Shown: positions 7,943 through 18,410, numbered from the stretch's first letter. The stretch: 64,000 bases of DNA from Streptomyces spinosisporus (GCF_022698145.1 NZ_JALDAX010000002.1:434001-498000), one strand, 5' to 3'. Made by a program: numbers and translations. Notes: generated by a model not told the origin, from the sequence alone.

Positions 7943-9088
7943 TCAGCCGCGCCCCCTGAACCGCCGCCGCTCCGCGGGATCCTGCAACGAAGGGGCGTCG
8001 ACCAGCCGCATCACCGGATCGTCCGGGCCCTCCCGGCCCGCCACCACCGGCCGGTCCGCGCGCAGCGCCTTCGCGCGGTACTGGGCGGCGTCCGCCAGCC
8101 GGAACAGCCGCCGCGCGGAACGCACCGGCCCGATCGGGTCGCCGGTGGAGGCGACCCCGCAGGCGACGCCGTCCCCGAGCTCCAACTCCGCGGCGCGGCG
8201 GCACAGTTCGTCGGCCGCCTTGACCACCTCGTCGGCGGACGGCCCGACCGCCAGCAGACAGAACTCGTCGCCGCCGAGGCGCGCGGCGAGCGTCCCCGGC
8301 AGCATCGCGCCGCACAGGGACAGCACGGAGCCGAAGCGTTCGAGCAGCCGGTCGCCGACGGCGTGACCGCTAGTGTCGTTGACGCGCTTGAGGCCGTTGA
8401 GATCGCACACGACGAGGCTGACGACGGTGCCGTCCGCGCGATGCGCCTCGACGGCCTCGTCCAGCCTCCCGTCGACGGCGCGCCGGTTGGCGAGGCCGGT
8501 GAGGGCGTCGGTGTAGGCGAGCCGGCGCACCTCCTCCAGCCGTTCGGCCTGGGCGATCCCGGCGGCGACGACGGCGGCCAGGACGGTGGCGAAGTCGGCG
8601 TCGGCCCGCCCGAAGAGGGGGGCGCCGGAGGGGCGGGCGACATAGAGCTCGCCCCAGGCACGCCCGTGCAGCACGATCGGCGCGACGACACAGCAGCCGC
8701 GGCCGCGCCGGCGCAGGGCGGCGACGCGCTGGTGGACATAGCCGGGGCGGCCGCCCGCGGCGGGCCCCTGCGCGGTCTCGACCCAGGCGTCCGGCTCGCC
8801 GCCCCCGGCCCAGCGCTCGTGCAGGAACTCGGTGATCTCGGGGAACTGGTGCACGGGGTAGGACTCGTCCTCGGGGAACTCCTCCTCCCCCTCGGCCCGG
8901 TCCCCCACGTTCACCAGGACCCGCAGCCGGCCGAGCTCGCGCTCCCACACCGACAGCGCGGCGAAGCTGCCGCCCAGCGCCCGGCACGCGCCGGTCGCCG
9001 CCGAACGCCACGCCTCGTGCGAGCCGTGCGCCGCCGCCATCCCCTGCGCCAGCGCGACGACCGCTGCGAGCCGCTTGTCCTCACCCAT
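7943..9088 (-). CDS. GAF-GGDEF diguanylate cyclase
   Basis: Predicted to make cyclic di-GMP from two GTP. Residues about 20-180 form a GAF-like sensor domain (FAALSVWERELGRLRVLVNVGD ... ELYVARPSG), a linker helix follows, and residues about 190-350 are a GGDEF domain. The active-site motif is intact (RLGGDEF at 271-276), with the GTP-binding TDALTGLANRR and DLNGLKRVND blocks. At the usual inhibitory I-site position, five residues before GGDEF, the sequence is LPGT rather than RxxD, so product feedback is unlikely. No membrane segments and no EAL domain are present. In Streptomyces c-di-GMP acts through BldD to hold back sporulation, so this enzyme is probably one of the developmental cyclases. 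It stands alone between hutH and an enoyl-CoA hydratase gene. Confidence 0.9.
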   Translation of the reverse strand: MGEDKRLAAVVALAQGMAAAHGSHEAWRSAATGACRALGGSFAALSVWERELGRLRVLVNVGDRAEGEEEFPEDESYPVHQFPEITEFLHERWAGGGEPDAWVETAQGPAAGGRPGYVHQRVAALRRRGRGCCVVAPIVLHGRAWGELYVARPSGAPLFGRADADFATVLAAVVAAGIAQAERLEEVRRLAYTDALTGLANRRAVDGRLDEAVEAHRADGTVVSLVVCDLNGLKRVNDTSGHAVGDRLLERFGSVLSLCGAMLPGTLAARLGGDEFCLLAVGPSADEVVKAADELCRRAAELELGDGVACGVASTGDPIGPVRSARRLFRLADAAQYRAKALRADRPVVAGREGPDDPVMRLVDAPSLQDPAERRRFRGRG

Positions 9089-9208
9089 TACTCCAGGTTA
9101 GGGAGGTTTCGGGCGATTAGGGACATTGATACGGCGCTGGGGTGAGCCCCGCCCCGACCACCCCACCGGGTCGGACGGGGGCCCGGGCCCGCGCGCCTCA
9201 AGGTGCCG

Positions 9209-10018
9209 TCACTGTCCCGGCCAGCGGGGCGTGCGCTTCTCGTTGAAGGCGGCCACGCCCTCCGCACGGTCGCCCGAGAAGGCGACCGAACGCCAGGCGG
9301 CGTCCTCGACCTCCAGGCCCGCCTGCAGATCGAGCCCGTGGCCGAGGCGCAGGGCGCGCTTGGCGGCGCGCAGGCCGACGGGGGAGTTGGCGGCGATACG
9401 GGCGGCCAGGGCGAGCGCCTCGTCCCGGTCGCGCCCCTCCTCCACCAGCTCGTCGACCAGCCCCAACTCCCGCGCCTCCGCGGCCTGAAGGCGCCGTGCC
9501 GTGAAGATGAGCTCGGCCGCCCGCGCGGCCCCCACCCGGCGCGGCAGCAACTGGGTGCCGCCACCGCCGGGGATGACCCCCACGGACACCTCGGGCAGGC
9601 CCACCACGGCCGTACGGTCGGCCACGATCAGGTCGCACGACAGCGCCAGCTCGAAGCCGCCGCCCAGCGCGAACCCGTGCACGGCGGCGATCGTCGGCAC
9701 GGGCAGGTCGAGTACGCCGGTGTAGGCGGCGCGCGCGATCGGGCGCTGGCGGACCAGATCGGCGTCGCTGAAGGAGTTCCGCTCCTTCAGGTCCGCCCCG
9801 ACACAGAAGGCCCGCTCGTGGGTGGACGTCACCACCACGACGCGTACGTCACGGTCGGCGCCGAGGGCCGCGCACGCACCCGCGATCGACTGCGCCATGC
9901 CGGTCGACACGGCGTTCATGGCCTTGGGCCGGTCGAGGACGAGCTCCGCGACCTGCCCGGCCTCCTCGCCGCCGTGCCGGCGCACCGCCACGAACTCCCC
10001 GAACCGCTCCTCACTCAT
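9209..10018 (-). CDS. Enoyl-CoA hydratase/isomerase family protein
   Basis: A crotonase-fold protein of 269 residues, the standard length. The first oxyanion-hole block (THERAFCVGADLKER) and the second (HGFALGGGFELALSCDLIVA) are intact. Both catalytic Glu positions can be matched: Glu in GGGFELAL and Glu in GLPEVSVGVIPGGGG. The likely reaction is hydration of a trans-2-enoyl-CoA in fatty-acid or amino-acid breakdown, but crotonase substrates cannot be told from sequence alone. The start ATG 10018 follows GGAGGGCGTC. Just upstream two GTTAAC blocks form a possible operator. The gene is alone on its strand here, with cya starting beyond a divergent small gene. Confidence 0.88.
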   Translation of the reverse strand: MSEERFGEFVAVRRHGGEEAGQVAELVLDRPKAMNAVSTGMAQSIAGACAALGADRDVRVVVVTSTHERAFCVGADLKERNSFSDADLVRQRPIARAAYTGVLDLPVPTIAAVHGFALGGGFELALSCDLIVADRTAVVGLPEVSVGVIPGGGGTQLLPRRVGAARAAELIFTARRLQAAEARELGLVDELVEEGRDRDEALALAARIAANSPVGLRAAKRALRLGHGLDLQAGLEVEDAAWRSVAFSGDRAEGVAAFNEKRTPRWPGQ

Positions 10019-10029
10019 GACGCCCTCCG

Positions 10030-10045
10030 GTTAACGCGGGTTAAC
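10030..10045 (-). promoter_or_regulatory. Paired GTTAAC blocks upstream of the enoyl-CoA hydratase gene
   Basis: Two perfect GTTAAC hexamers separated by four bases, 12-27 bp in front of the start codon. The AT-rich symmetry stands out from the surroundings and resembles an operator covering the promoter or leader. The regulator is unknown. Confidence 0.4.
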
Positions 10046-10193
10046 AAAGTCTCGGGCCCGATCATCGCAGGCTTTCCTCCCGTTGTCCCCGTTCGGGTGA
10101 CATCCCCGCGACTGGCGCCCCCGGCGCCCGCCGGAGCGCATAGCTTGCCTGCGCCACGGCGCGCAGGGGGCGCGAGCGCGGCCGGGAGGGGTC

Positions 10194-10760
10194 ATGACGA
10201 CGCAGACAACGGGGGGACGCGGGCGGCATCGCAGGCCCCGCCCCCGCAAGGTCCTGTTCGCCGTCGGCGGGCTGGCGCTGGCCGCCGGTGCGCTCAGCCT
10301 GGTCCGGCTGGCACCCGAGTCCGTGATCGGCGGCCCCGGCAGCGCGGAGGCCGAACCCCGTCAGAACCCGGGCACCGACCGCACGGGCAACACGGCCGCC
10401 ACCGTCGAGGCCCTCCCCAAGGTGAGCCCATCGGCTACCTCCGCACTGGGCGGCCACAGCACAACACCGGCACCGAACACGAGGACCACACCCCTACCGA
10501 CCACGACGACACCACCGGACGCCCCGGTGACGACCGACACCACGACCATCCCCGAGACGCCGAACAAACCAACCACCACGCCGACACCCCGCCCCCCGGC
10601 AACAACACCCCCCACACTCAGCCCGACCCCGCCGCCGAACCGGACCACACCCCCGCCCCCACCCCACACGGACGCCCCGGACGACCCGGCCCTGTGCGTG
10701 CCGGTCATCGGCCTGTGCGTGGACCTGCTGGGCAACGGGGGCGGAGACAGGGGCGACTGA
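10194..10760 (+). CDS. Thr/Pro-rich exported or membrane-anchored protein of unknown function
   Basis: A 188-residue protein. A strongly basic start (GGRGRHRRPRPRKV) is followed by one hydrophobic segment (LFAVGGLALAAGALSLV), a signal anchor or uncleaved signal peptide. Residues about 60-165 are almost only Thr, Pro, Ala and Asn, a wall-spanning type of linker. A short conserved-looking tail (ALCVPVIGLCVDLLGNGGG) carries two Cys that could form a disulfide. No enzymatic domain is visible. The codon pattern of the repeat-rich part still follows Streptomyces bias in this frame, which is why I take this strand and not the long open frame on the other. Function unknown; a surface-exposed stalk is a fair guess. 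Confidence 0.65.
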   Translation: MTTQTTGGRGRHRRPRPRKVLFAVGGLALAAGALSLVRLAPESVIGGPGSAEAEPRQNPGTDRTGNTAATVEALPKVSPSATSALGGHSTTPAPNTRTTPLPTTTTPPDAPVTTDTTTIPETPNKPTTTPTPRPPATTPPTLSPTPPPNRTTPPPPPHTDAPDDPALCVPVIGLCVDLLGNGGGDRGD

Positions 10761-10784
10761 CAGCCCACCGGGCCAGGAAACCCG

Positions 10785-11909
10785 CTACCGCACCTCGCTG
10801 CGTCGTGTCAGCAGCCAGGGTTCGACCACGCCGAGGCCGCGCACCGGGCGTTGCCACATCGGTTGGAGGGCGAAGCGGTAGGTCGGGGGGTCCTCGCCCT
10901 CCTTCTCCGCGGTGGCCGCGGCCTCGGCGGCAGCTGCCTCGGAGGCCGGGGCCTCGCCGTGGCGGATGATCTCCTGGGCGAAGTCGGTGTCGACGAGCAC
11001 GGCGTCGCGCGGCGCTATCGAGGTCAGCCGGGAGGCGAGGTTCACCGTCGTACCGAACACATCGCCCATACGCGTGGTCACCGTGCCGAAAGCGATGCCG
11101 ACGCGCAGCTCGGGCATCGTCTCGTCGTTCGCCATCGTCTCGATCAGCCGCAGCGCGATCTCGGCGGCGACCCCGGCGTCGTCCGCCGCGTACAGCACCT
11201 CGTCGCCCAGCGTCTTGACCAGCCGCCCGCCGTGCGCGGCGACCAGGTCCGCGGCGGTGGTCTCGAAGGCCTCGACGAGCTCGCCGAGTTCCTCCTCCTC
11301 CATCCGGCGGGTGAGACGGGTGAACCCGACCAGGTCGGCGAAGCCGACGGCGAGACGCCGGTCGACCATCTCCTCGTCGTCGGCGACCTGCACGACCCGC
11401 CCGGCGGAGGCGGCGAGCTGTCGCCGCCAGACGTAGACGAGGAACTCCTCCAGCTCGGGCAGGAGCAGCTCGACGATCGGGTACGTCACCTCGGTGCGGG
11501 TCATCCCCGGCTCGGGCGGCTCGGTCAGGCCCTCCAGGAAGGAGTCGATCTGCCACTCGGCCAGCCGGGCCGTGGTCTGCCCCGTGGAGCGGGCCACCTG
11601 CACCGCCATGGCCTCGCTCAGCAGCCCCGCCTCGACCAGACCGGAGAGCCGGCGCAGCGCGAGCACGTCGGCCTCGGTGAGCGCCTTGGCCTGTCCGATG
11701 TCGGCGAAGCCCATCGCCCGCCAGAAACGGGTGGCCAGCTCCACGGAGACGCCCGCGCTGCGCGCCGCCTGGAAGGGGGTGTAGCGCCGCTCGGCGCCGA
11801 GGATCAGATGCTCCAGACGCAGGGCGAGCGGGTCTTCGCCGGGGTCGGCGGCATGGGGGTCCACCCGGCCGTCCCCGTCCGCGCCGGAGCCCGTGTCGTC
11901 GACGGTCAC
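10785..11909 (-). CDS. cya: Class III adenylate cyclase
   Basis: Makes cAMP from ATP; 374 residues. An N-terminal helical domain of about 180 residues carries no membrane segment, and residues about 185-345 form the class III cyclase domain. The metal-binding aspartates are in FADLVGFT (Asp192) and KTLGDEVLY (Asp236), with Lys232 at the adenine-specifying position, so an adenylate rather than guanylate cyclase is expected. The position next to birA and the acyl-CoA carboxylase genes matches the S. coelicolor cya locus, where cAMP affects germination and antibiotic output (established for that organism, recalled). Start GTG 11909 follows GGAAGGGCAG. An Ala/Glu-rich low-complexity stretch near residue 320 lies outside the core. 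Confidence 0.93.
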   Translation of the reverse strand: MTVDDTGSGADGDGRVDPHAADPGEDPLALRLEHLILGAERRYTPFQAARSAGVSVELATRFWRAMGFADIGQAKALTEADVLALRRLSGLVEAGLLSEAMAVQVARSTGQTTARLAEWQIDSFLEGLTEPPEPGMTRTEVTYPIVELLLPELEEFLVYVWRRQLAASAGRVVQVADDEEMVDRRLAVGFADLVGFTRLTRRMEEEELGELVEAFETTAADLVAAHGGRLVKTLGDEVLYAADDAGVAAEIALRLIETMANDETMPELRVGIAFGTVTTRMGDVFGTTVNLASRLTSIAPRDAVLVDTDFAQEIIRHGEAPASEAAAAEAAATAEKEGEDPPTYRFALQPMWQRPVRGLGVVEPWLLTRRSEVR

Positions 11910-12031
11910 GCCTGCTGCCCTTCCGATCTGTCACGGTCAGGTATCGACCGGCCTCAACTGTACGGCAGGTGTGCGGTAGCTCACTCCCCTCCGTCACGCG
12001 CAGCTGCAGGCAGCCGTACCTCCACCCTCTG

Positions 12032-12892
12032 CTAGGCGGGCCTCAGGTGCACGATGTCGCCCGCCCCGACGGGCTCCTGTACCCCCTTCTCGGTCGCGAT
12101 CACCAGCCGCCCGTCACCGTCGACCGCCACCGCCTCCCCGGTGATCGCCCGGTCCCCCGGCAGCTCCGCCCGCACCGTGCGCCCCAGCGTCGCGCAGCCC
12201 GCCGCGTACGTCTCCTGCAGACCGCAGGCCGCCGGGTCGCCGTCGGCATCCCGCCAGCGCCCGTACCAGTCCGCAAGGGACCGGAGCATCGCGCGCAGCA
12301 GGGGATCGCGGTCGGTGCTGACCGCCCCCGCGAGCGCCAGCGAGCCCGCCTGTGGGACCGGCAGCTCGTTCTCCCGCAGCGTGACGTTGATGCCGACCCC
12401 GACGACCACGCCGTCCTCGCCGGCCCGCTCGGCGAGGATCCCGCCCGCCTTGCGCTCCTCGCCGCCGATGGAGACCAGCAGGTCGTTGGGCCACTTGAGT
12501 GCCGTGTCCACGCCCGCGGAGCGGGACAGGCCCGTCGCCACGGCGACCCCGGTGAGCAGCGGCAGCCAGCCCCAGCGGGCGACCGGCACGGCGCCCGGTG
12601 TCAGCAGGACGGAGAAGAACAGGCCCGAGCGGGCGGGTGCGGTCCACTGGCGGTCCAGCCTGCCGCGCCCGGCGGTCTGCTCCTCGGCGACCAGGACCGC
12701 GCCCTCGGCCGCCTTCCCGGCCCCGGCGAGGGCGACCAGGTCGGAGTTGGTGGAGCCGGTGCTCTGCACCACCTCCACGTCGCGCCACAGCCCGCCTTCC
12801 TGCACAAGGCCGCGGCGCAGGGCGGCGGCGTTGAGGGGCGGCCGGTCCAGATCGGACCAGCGGCTGTCGTCTGATGCATCTCGCGGCGTCAT
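12032..12892 (-). CDS. birA: Biotin-[acyl-CoA-carboxylase] ligase
   Basis: Couples biotin to the carrier Lys of acyl-CoA carboxylase alpha subunits via biotinyl-AMP; 286 residues. The ligase core has the nucleotide loop GRGR (residues 75-78), KWPNDLLV and the following GGEERKAGGIL Lys block. The small C-terminal beta domain follows (TVRAELPGDRAITGEAVAVDGDGRLVI). There is no N-terminal helix-turn-helix, so it is a monofunctional ligase, unlike E. coli BirA. ATG 12892 gives MTPRDASDDSRWSD. It is transcribed away from pccB with about 110 bp between the two starts, and the substrate protein AccA is encoded less than 5 kb away, which fits its role well. Confidence 0.94.
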   Translation of the reverse strand: MTPRDASDDSRWSDLDRPPLNAAALRRGLVQEGGLWRDVEVVQSTGSTNSDLVALAGAGKAAEGAVLVAEEQTAGRGRLDRQWTAPARSGLFFSVLLTPGAVPVARWGWLPLLTGVAVATGLSRSAGVDTALKWPNDLLVSIGGEERKAGGILAERAGEDGVVVGVGINVTLRENELPVPQAGSLALAGAVSTDRDPLLRAMLRSLADWYGRWRDADGDPAACGLQETYAAGCATLGRTVRAELPGDRAITGEAVAVDGDGRLVIATEKGVQEPVGAGDIVHLRPA

Positions 12893-13003
12893 GCAAGCCA
12901 CCCTAGGTGTGTGAAACGCCGCACTGCTGTTTCGTAGGCCCCCCACTACTCTACGGATGAGTAACCGTCCCCCCTTTTGAGCAGGCAGGGAGCCGCGATC
13001 CCG

Positions 13004-14623
<1,620 letters not shown>

Positions 14624-14640
14624 CCCGGCAGGGAGCCGTC

Positions 14641-14850
14641 ATGAACATCAAGGTCGTACGGGGCAACCCGACACCGGAGGAGCTGGCCGCCGCCCTCGCG
14701 GTGGTCCGAGCCCGCGCCGCGGCGGAGGCCTCCGTCCCGCCGGGCGCACCCCGAGACCGCGACGCCTGGTCGGACCCGGCAAGGATCGCGTCACATCGCC
14801 TCCCGCAGCCAGGCCCAACATCCTGGACCCGCACCTACTGGCCGGGGTAA
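14641..14850 (+). CDS. accE: Acyl-CoA carboxylase epsilon subunit
   Basis: A 69-residue protein starting 17 bp behind pccB, so surely cotranscribed. It shows the epsilon-subunit core NIKVVRGNPTPEELAAALAVV and the short tail ending in SWTRTYWPG. In Streptomyces and mycobacteria this small subunit bridges alpha and beta subunits and is needed for full activity. The segment between the two parts is Ala/Pro-rich and variable. ATG 14641 follows GGGAG. Nothing unusual apart from size. Confidence 0.9.
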   Translation: MNIKVVRGNPTPEELAAALAVVRARAAAEASVPPGAPRDRDAWSDPARIASHRLPQPGPTSWTRTYWPG

Positions 14851-14862
14851 GTGCAGCCAACC

Positions 14863-14884
14863 CAGGGGCGCGGGGAACCGCGCA
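14863..14884. repeat. Copy 1 of a dispersed GGGGCGCGGGGAAC element
   Basis: The segment AGGGGCGCGGGGAACCGCGC matches the core of a second copy at 20396 and, more loosely, a third at 59578. I know this type as a very common intergenic motif of Streptomyces chromosomes. Here it lies between accE and a tiny membrane-protein gene. Confidence 0.6.
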
Positions 14885-14961
14885 CGTAATTGCACCCCCG
14901 GGGACGGACTTGAGTACCCGTACTCAGGCGCCGCTCCCGGGGGAAGCCGCACCCTGAAACC

Positions 14962-15090
14962 ATGCTGTGGTCAGACCCGGAGAACGAGCCCCCCAAAGAA
15001 CTGCGCGACACCCAGGACATGCTGCGCAGGCTCGGCCTCCTCATGGCCCTGGCCATGATCCTGGCGATGATCGTCATAGGCCTGAGGTAG
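14962..15090 (+). CDS. 42-residue single-span membrane peptide
   Basis: A short open frame of 43 codons: a polar, charged N-terminal half ([20 protein letters not shown]) and a C-terminal hydrophobic helix ([19 protein letters not shown]), so a small tail-anchored-like membrane protein. Codon third positions are G/C biased and the frame lies between accE and maf in the same direction. I recall an equally small gene at this place in other Streptomyces genomes. ATG 14962 is the only start. A weak purine stretch precedes it. Function unknown; it may associate with the carboxylase or be unrelated. Confidence 0.65.
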   Translation: MLWSDPENEPPKELRDTQDMLRRLGLLMALAMILAMIVIGLR

Positions 15091-15127
15091 ACCCCGGCTG
15101 ATCCCGCGGCGCGACTACCCTGAGCGC

Positions 15128-15745
15128 ATGACAGACGCCCCCCGCCGCCTCATCCTCGCCTCCCAGTCCCCCGCCAGACTGAACCTCCTGCGCCAGGCCG
15201 GCCTGGCACCCGAGACCATCGTCAGCGGTGTCGACGAGGACGCGGTGACCGCCCCCACGCCGGCCGAACTCGCCCTGGCCCTCGCCGAGGCCAAGGCCTC
15301 CGTGGTGGCGGCCAGGCCGGACGCACGGGGCGCGCTGGTGATCGGCTGCGACTCGGTCCTCGACCTGGACGGCGTCGCGCTGGGCAAGCCCGCCGACGCC
15401 GAGGAGGCGACGGCGCGGTGGAAGTCGATGCGCGGGCGCGCGGGCACCCTCCAGACCGGCCACTGCGTCTACGACACCGTCAGCGGCCGCTATGCCTCCG
15501 CCACCGCCTCCACCGTCGTCCGCTTCGGCGAGCCCACCGACGAGGAGGTCGCCGCCTACGTCGCCTCGGGCGAACCCCTCCACGTCGCGGGGGCGTTCAC
15601 GCTCGACGGCCGCAGCGCGCCGTTCATCGACGGCATCGACGGCGACCACGGCAATGTGATCGGCATCAGCCTGCCCCTCGTCCGCAGGCTCCTCGCCCAG
15701 CTGGGCGTCGGCATCACGGAGTTGTGGGCGCCGGCGGAGAAGTGA
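15128..15745 (+). CDS. maf: Maf-family nucleoside triphosphate pyrophosphatase
   Basis: Hydrolyses non-canonical or UTP/dTTP-type nucleotides to monophosphates, a house-cleaning role. The 205 residues start with the family signature [17 protein letters not shown], followed by the Asp/Glu active-site blocks ([12 protein letters not shown], and [14 protein letters not shown] in place of the usual AGgy..QG region). The conserved [17 protein letters not shown] near the end is typical of the actinobacterial branch. It follows the carboxylase genes in the same direction with short gaps and precedes accA across a convergent gene. Its 3' end overlaps that convergent gene by 32 bp. Confidence 0.9.
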   Translation: MTDAPRRLILASQSPARLNLLRQAGLAPETIVSGVDEDAVTAPTPAELALALAEAKASVVAARPDARGALVIGCDSVLDLDGVALGKPADAEEATARWKSMRGRAGTLQTGHCVYDTVSGRYASATASTVVRFGEPTDEEVAAYVASGEPLHVAGAFTLDGRSAPFIDGIDGDHGNVIGISLPLVRRLLAQLGVGITELWAPAEK

Positions 15746-16235
15746 GGGGCGAGCCCTCGCCGCCCTTGCCGCCGTTGTTCCCGCCGCCGTTGCCCGGGTC
15801 GTCGGGCCCGGGTGCGGCGGGCGGCGGCGCGTCGGTGGGCTGCGCGGGCCGGTCGTAGGTCATCAGGAGCAGCACGATGAGCCCCAGCACCACCACCATG
15901 AGCAGGAACGCGCCCCAGCCCACCAGGCCCCAGGCGAACGCCCCCAGCAGCGCGTGCACCACGGCCGCGCTGATCAGCAGGATGCGCCCGAAGCCGGCCG
16001 GCGGACGGTCGCGCAGGGCCACGAGCAGGGCGACCACTGCGCACAGGGCGAAGTAGAGCCCGAAGACGATCCCGCCGATCTTCGAGGAGTTCGCCATCAT
16101 GTCGGAGTCGAGTCCGGCAAGGGACATGTCCTGGCGGTCGACCACGATCCCCAGGAACCAGTTCAGCGCGGCGACTCCGAGCGCTTCCACGAAGAGCACG
16201 ATCGCCACGATCCACGCCACCGGCCTGCGTACCAC
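15714..16235 (-). CDS. Membrane protein of unknown function with Gly/Pro-rich tail
   Basis: A 173-residue protein with four predicted membrane helices: [21 protein letters not shown], an [22 protein letters not shown] region, and the pair around [21 protein letters not shown] and [14 protein letters not shown]. The last 45 residues are a soluble low-complexity tail rich in Pro, Gly and Asn. Start is GTG 16235. I do not recognise a transporter or enzyme family. It is convergent with maf and the two coding ends overlap. Its start lies in the long region in front of accA, so the two genes share a divergent promoter region. Confidence 0.75.
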   Translation of the reverse strand: MVRRPVAWIVAIVLFVEALGVAALNWFLGIVVDRQDMSLAGLDSDMMANSSKIGGIVFGLYFALCAVVALLVALRDRPPAGFGRILLISAAVVHALLGAFAWGLVGWGAFLLMVVVLGLIVLLLMTYDRPAQPTDAPPPAAPGPDDPGNGGGNNGGKGGEGSPLTSPPAPTTP

Positions 16236-16299
16236 CGGCCCCCACCCACTTTCGACTGCCGCCCGAGCGGGGCGAACAAGGCTGCTGTTACCTCAAGTA

Positions 16300-16319
16300 C
16301 GTTCGCTGCATCGCGAACG
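16300..16319. promoter_or_regulatory. 7-bp inverted repeat in the accA / membrane protein divergent region
   Basis: CGTTCGC and GCGAACG arms separated by six bases, flanked by GTTACC on one side and GGTAAAC on the other. It lies between two divergent genes and is a candidate operator for acyl-CoA carboxylase control. No regulator can be named. Confidence 0.4.
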
Positions 16320-16476
16320 CTACTAACGGGTAAACGGCGGGACAAGGGTTCTACGGCGGGCAAAGATTCGTTGGGCCATTCGTAGGGACTCCACAAAGAA
16401 ACCGAGTGGCCCGCAGCACGCTCTCACAGAGACCTTGACCACACGAGCGAGCTAGGGTTTCCGGGAGGAGTCCTGC

Positions 16477-16566
16477 GTGCCGCGGCGCGACAAGGGCTTT
16501 CGCGGGTCGAGCGAGCCTCGTATCACGCTCCGTGTGGGCAAGCTCACCATTGGGGACGGGTCGTAG
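16477..16566 (+). CDS. 29-codon reading frame (possible leader peptide) in front of accA
   Basis: GTG 16477 is preceded at the right distance by GGGAGGAG, one of the best ribosome sites in the window, and opens a frame of 29 residues: a basic start ([14 protein letters not shown]) followed by [14 protein letters not shown]. It ends 53 bp before the accA start, which has its own AAGGAGG. A TAGGGT hexamer just upstream could be the -10 box. Within a gap of nearly 400 bp this looks deliberately placed. It might be a leader peptide affecting accA expression or a genuine small protein. Nothing is known to me about it. Confidence 0.45.
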   Translation: MPRRDKGFRGSSEPRITLRVGKLTIGDGS

Positions 16567-16619
16567 TGCCGTGTAGCCAGTCCCTAAACTCGGCTTGTTT
16601 CAAGGAGGGAGCCTCAATC

Positions 16620-18392
16620 GTGCGCAAGGTGCTCATCGCCAACCGTGGCGAAATCGCTGTCCGCGTTGCCCGGGCCTGCCGGGATGCCGGGATCGCGAGC
16701 GTGGCCGTCTACGCGGACCCGGACCGCGACGCTCTGCACGTCCGGGCCGCGGACGAGGCGTTCGCCCTGGGCGGTGACACCCCCGCCACCAGTTACCTGG
16801 ACATCGAGAAGGTCCTGGGCGCCGCCCGTGAGTCGGGGGCGGACGCCATCCACCCGGGCTACGGCTTCCTGTCCGAGAACGCGGAGTTCGCCCAGGCCGT
16901 GATCGACGCGGGGCTGACCTGGATCGGCCCGCCGCCGCAGGCCATCCGCGACCTCGGCGACAAGGTCGCCGCCCGGCACATCGCCCAGCGGGCCGGCGCC
17001 CCGCTGGTGGCCGGCACCCCGGACCCGGTGTCCGGCGCGGAGGAGGTCGTCGCCTTCGCCGAGGAGCACGGCCTGCCGATCGCCATCAAGGCCGCCTTCG
17101 GCGGCGGCGGTCGCGGCCTGAAGGTCGCCCGCACCCTCGAAGAGGTCCCCGAGCTGTATGAGTCGGCCGTGCGCGAGGCGGTCGCCGCCTTCGGCCGCGG
17201 CGAGTGCTTCGTCGAGCGCTACCTCGACAAGCCCCGCCACGTGGAGACCCAGTGCCTGGCCGACACCCACGGCAACGTGGTCGTCGTCTCCACCCGTGAC
17301 TGCTCCCTGCAGCGCCGCCACCAGAAGCTGGTCGAGGAGGCCCCGGCACCGTTCCTGTCCGAGGCGCAGGTCGCCGAGCTGTACTCCTCCTCCAAGGCCA
17401 TCCTCAAGGAGGCCGGCTATGTCGGCGCCGGCACGGTGGAGTTCCTGGTCGGCCTCGACGGCACGATCTCCTTCCTGGAGGTCAACACCCGTCTGCAGGT
17501 GGAGCACCCGGTCACCGAGGAGGTCGCCGGCATCGACCTGGTGCGCGAGATGTTCCGCATCGCCGACGGCGAGGAACTGGGCTACGGCGACCCCGAACTG
17601 CGCGGCCACTCCTTCGAGTTCCGCATCAACGGTGAGGACCCGGGCCGGGGCTTCCTGCCGGCTCCCGGCACGGTCACCGCGTTCGCCCCGCCCACCGGCC
17701 CGGGCGTGCGCCTGGACGCGGGCGTCGAGTCCGGCAGTGTGATCGGCCCGGCCTGGGACTCCCTGCTGGCCAAGCTGATCGTCACCGGCGCCACCCGCGA
17801 GCAGGCCCTGCAGCGCGCCGCCCGCGCCCTGGAGGAGTTCCAGGTCGAGGGCATGGCCACGGCCATCCCGTTCCACCGCGCGGTGGTCAAGGACCCGGCG
17901 TTCGCCCCCGAACTGACCGGCAGCGCCGAGCCGTTCACGGTCCACACCCGCTGGATCGAGACCGAGTTCGTCAACGAGATCAAGCCCTTCACCGCCCCCG
18001 CCGACGCGGAGACGGACGAGGAGCCGGGCCGGGAGACGGTCGTCGTCGAGGTCGGCGGCAAGCGCCTGGAGGTCTCCCTGCCGTCCTCGCTGGGCATGTC
18101 GCTGGCCCGTACGGGCCTTGCGGCCGGTGCCCGTCCCAAGCGGCGCGCGGCCAGGAAGTCCGGCCCGGTCGCCTCGGGCGACACCCTCGCGTCCCCGATG
18201 CAGGGCACCATCGTCAAGGTCGCCGTCGAGGAGGGCCAGGAGGTCAAGGAGGGCGACCTGGTCGTCGTCCTGGAGGCCATGAAGATGGAGCAGCCGCTGA
18301 ACGCGCACAAGTCCGGCACCATCAAGGGCCTGTCCGCCGAGATCGGCGCCTCCCTCACCTCCGGCGCCGCGATCTGCGAGATCAAGGACTGA
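16620..18392 (+). CDS. accA2: Acyl-CoA carboxylase alpha subunit (biotin carboxylase + biotin carrier)
   Basis: Carboxylates its own biotin with ATP and bicarbonate and presents it to the AccB/PccB beta subunits for malonyl- and methylmalonyl-CoA synthesis. The 590 residues hold an N-terminal biotin carboxylase ([19 protein letters not shown], the Gly-rich ATP loop [30 protein letters not shown]) over about 1-450 and a C-terminal biotinyl domain with the carrier motif EAMKM, Lys555. GTG 16620 follows AAGGAGG. The gene has a promoter region of its own with an inverted repeat and a short upstream reading frame, and a strong terminator, so it is transcribed apart from pccB. S. coelicolor AccA2 is the match; BirA, encoded 4 kb upstream, is the modifying enzyme. 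Confidence 0.95.
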   Translation: MRKVLIANRGEIAVRVARACRDAGIASVAVYADPDRDALHVRAADEAFALGGDTPATSYLDIEKVLGAARESGADAIHPGYGFLSENAEFAQAVIDAGLTWIGPPPQAIRDLGDKVAARHIAQRAGAPLVAGTPDPVSGAEEVVAFAEEHGLPIAIKAAFGGGGRGLKVARTLEEVPELYESAVREAVAAFGRGECFVERYLDKPRHVETQCLADTHGNVVVVSTRDCSLQRRHQKLVEEAPAPFLSEAQVAELYSSSKAILKEAGYVGAGTVEFLVGLDGTISFLEVNTRLQVEHPVTEEVAGIDLVREMFRIADGEELGYGDPELRGHSFEFRINGEDPGRGFLPAPGTVTAFAPPTGPGVRLDAGVESGSVIGPAWDSLLAKLIVTGATREQALQRAARALEEFQVEGMATAIPFHRAVVKDPAFAPELTGSAEPFTVHTRWIETEFVNEIKPFTAPADAETDEEPGRETVVVEVGGKRLEVSLPSSLGMSLARTGLAAGARPKRRAARKSGPVASGDTLASPMQGTIVKVAVEEGQEVKEGDLVVVLEAMKMEQPLNAHKSGTIKGLSAEIGASLTSGAAICEIKD

Positions 18393-18410
18393 CACCGGGA
18401 AGTTCGCGAG

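Noticed and set aside
10361..10768. Val/Gly-rich frame on the minus strand opposite the Thr/Pro-rich protein
   Set aside because: It mirrors the Thr/Pro repeats; the plus-strand frame has a signal-anchor and a sensible C-terminus.
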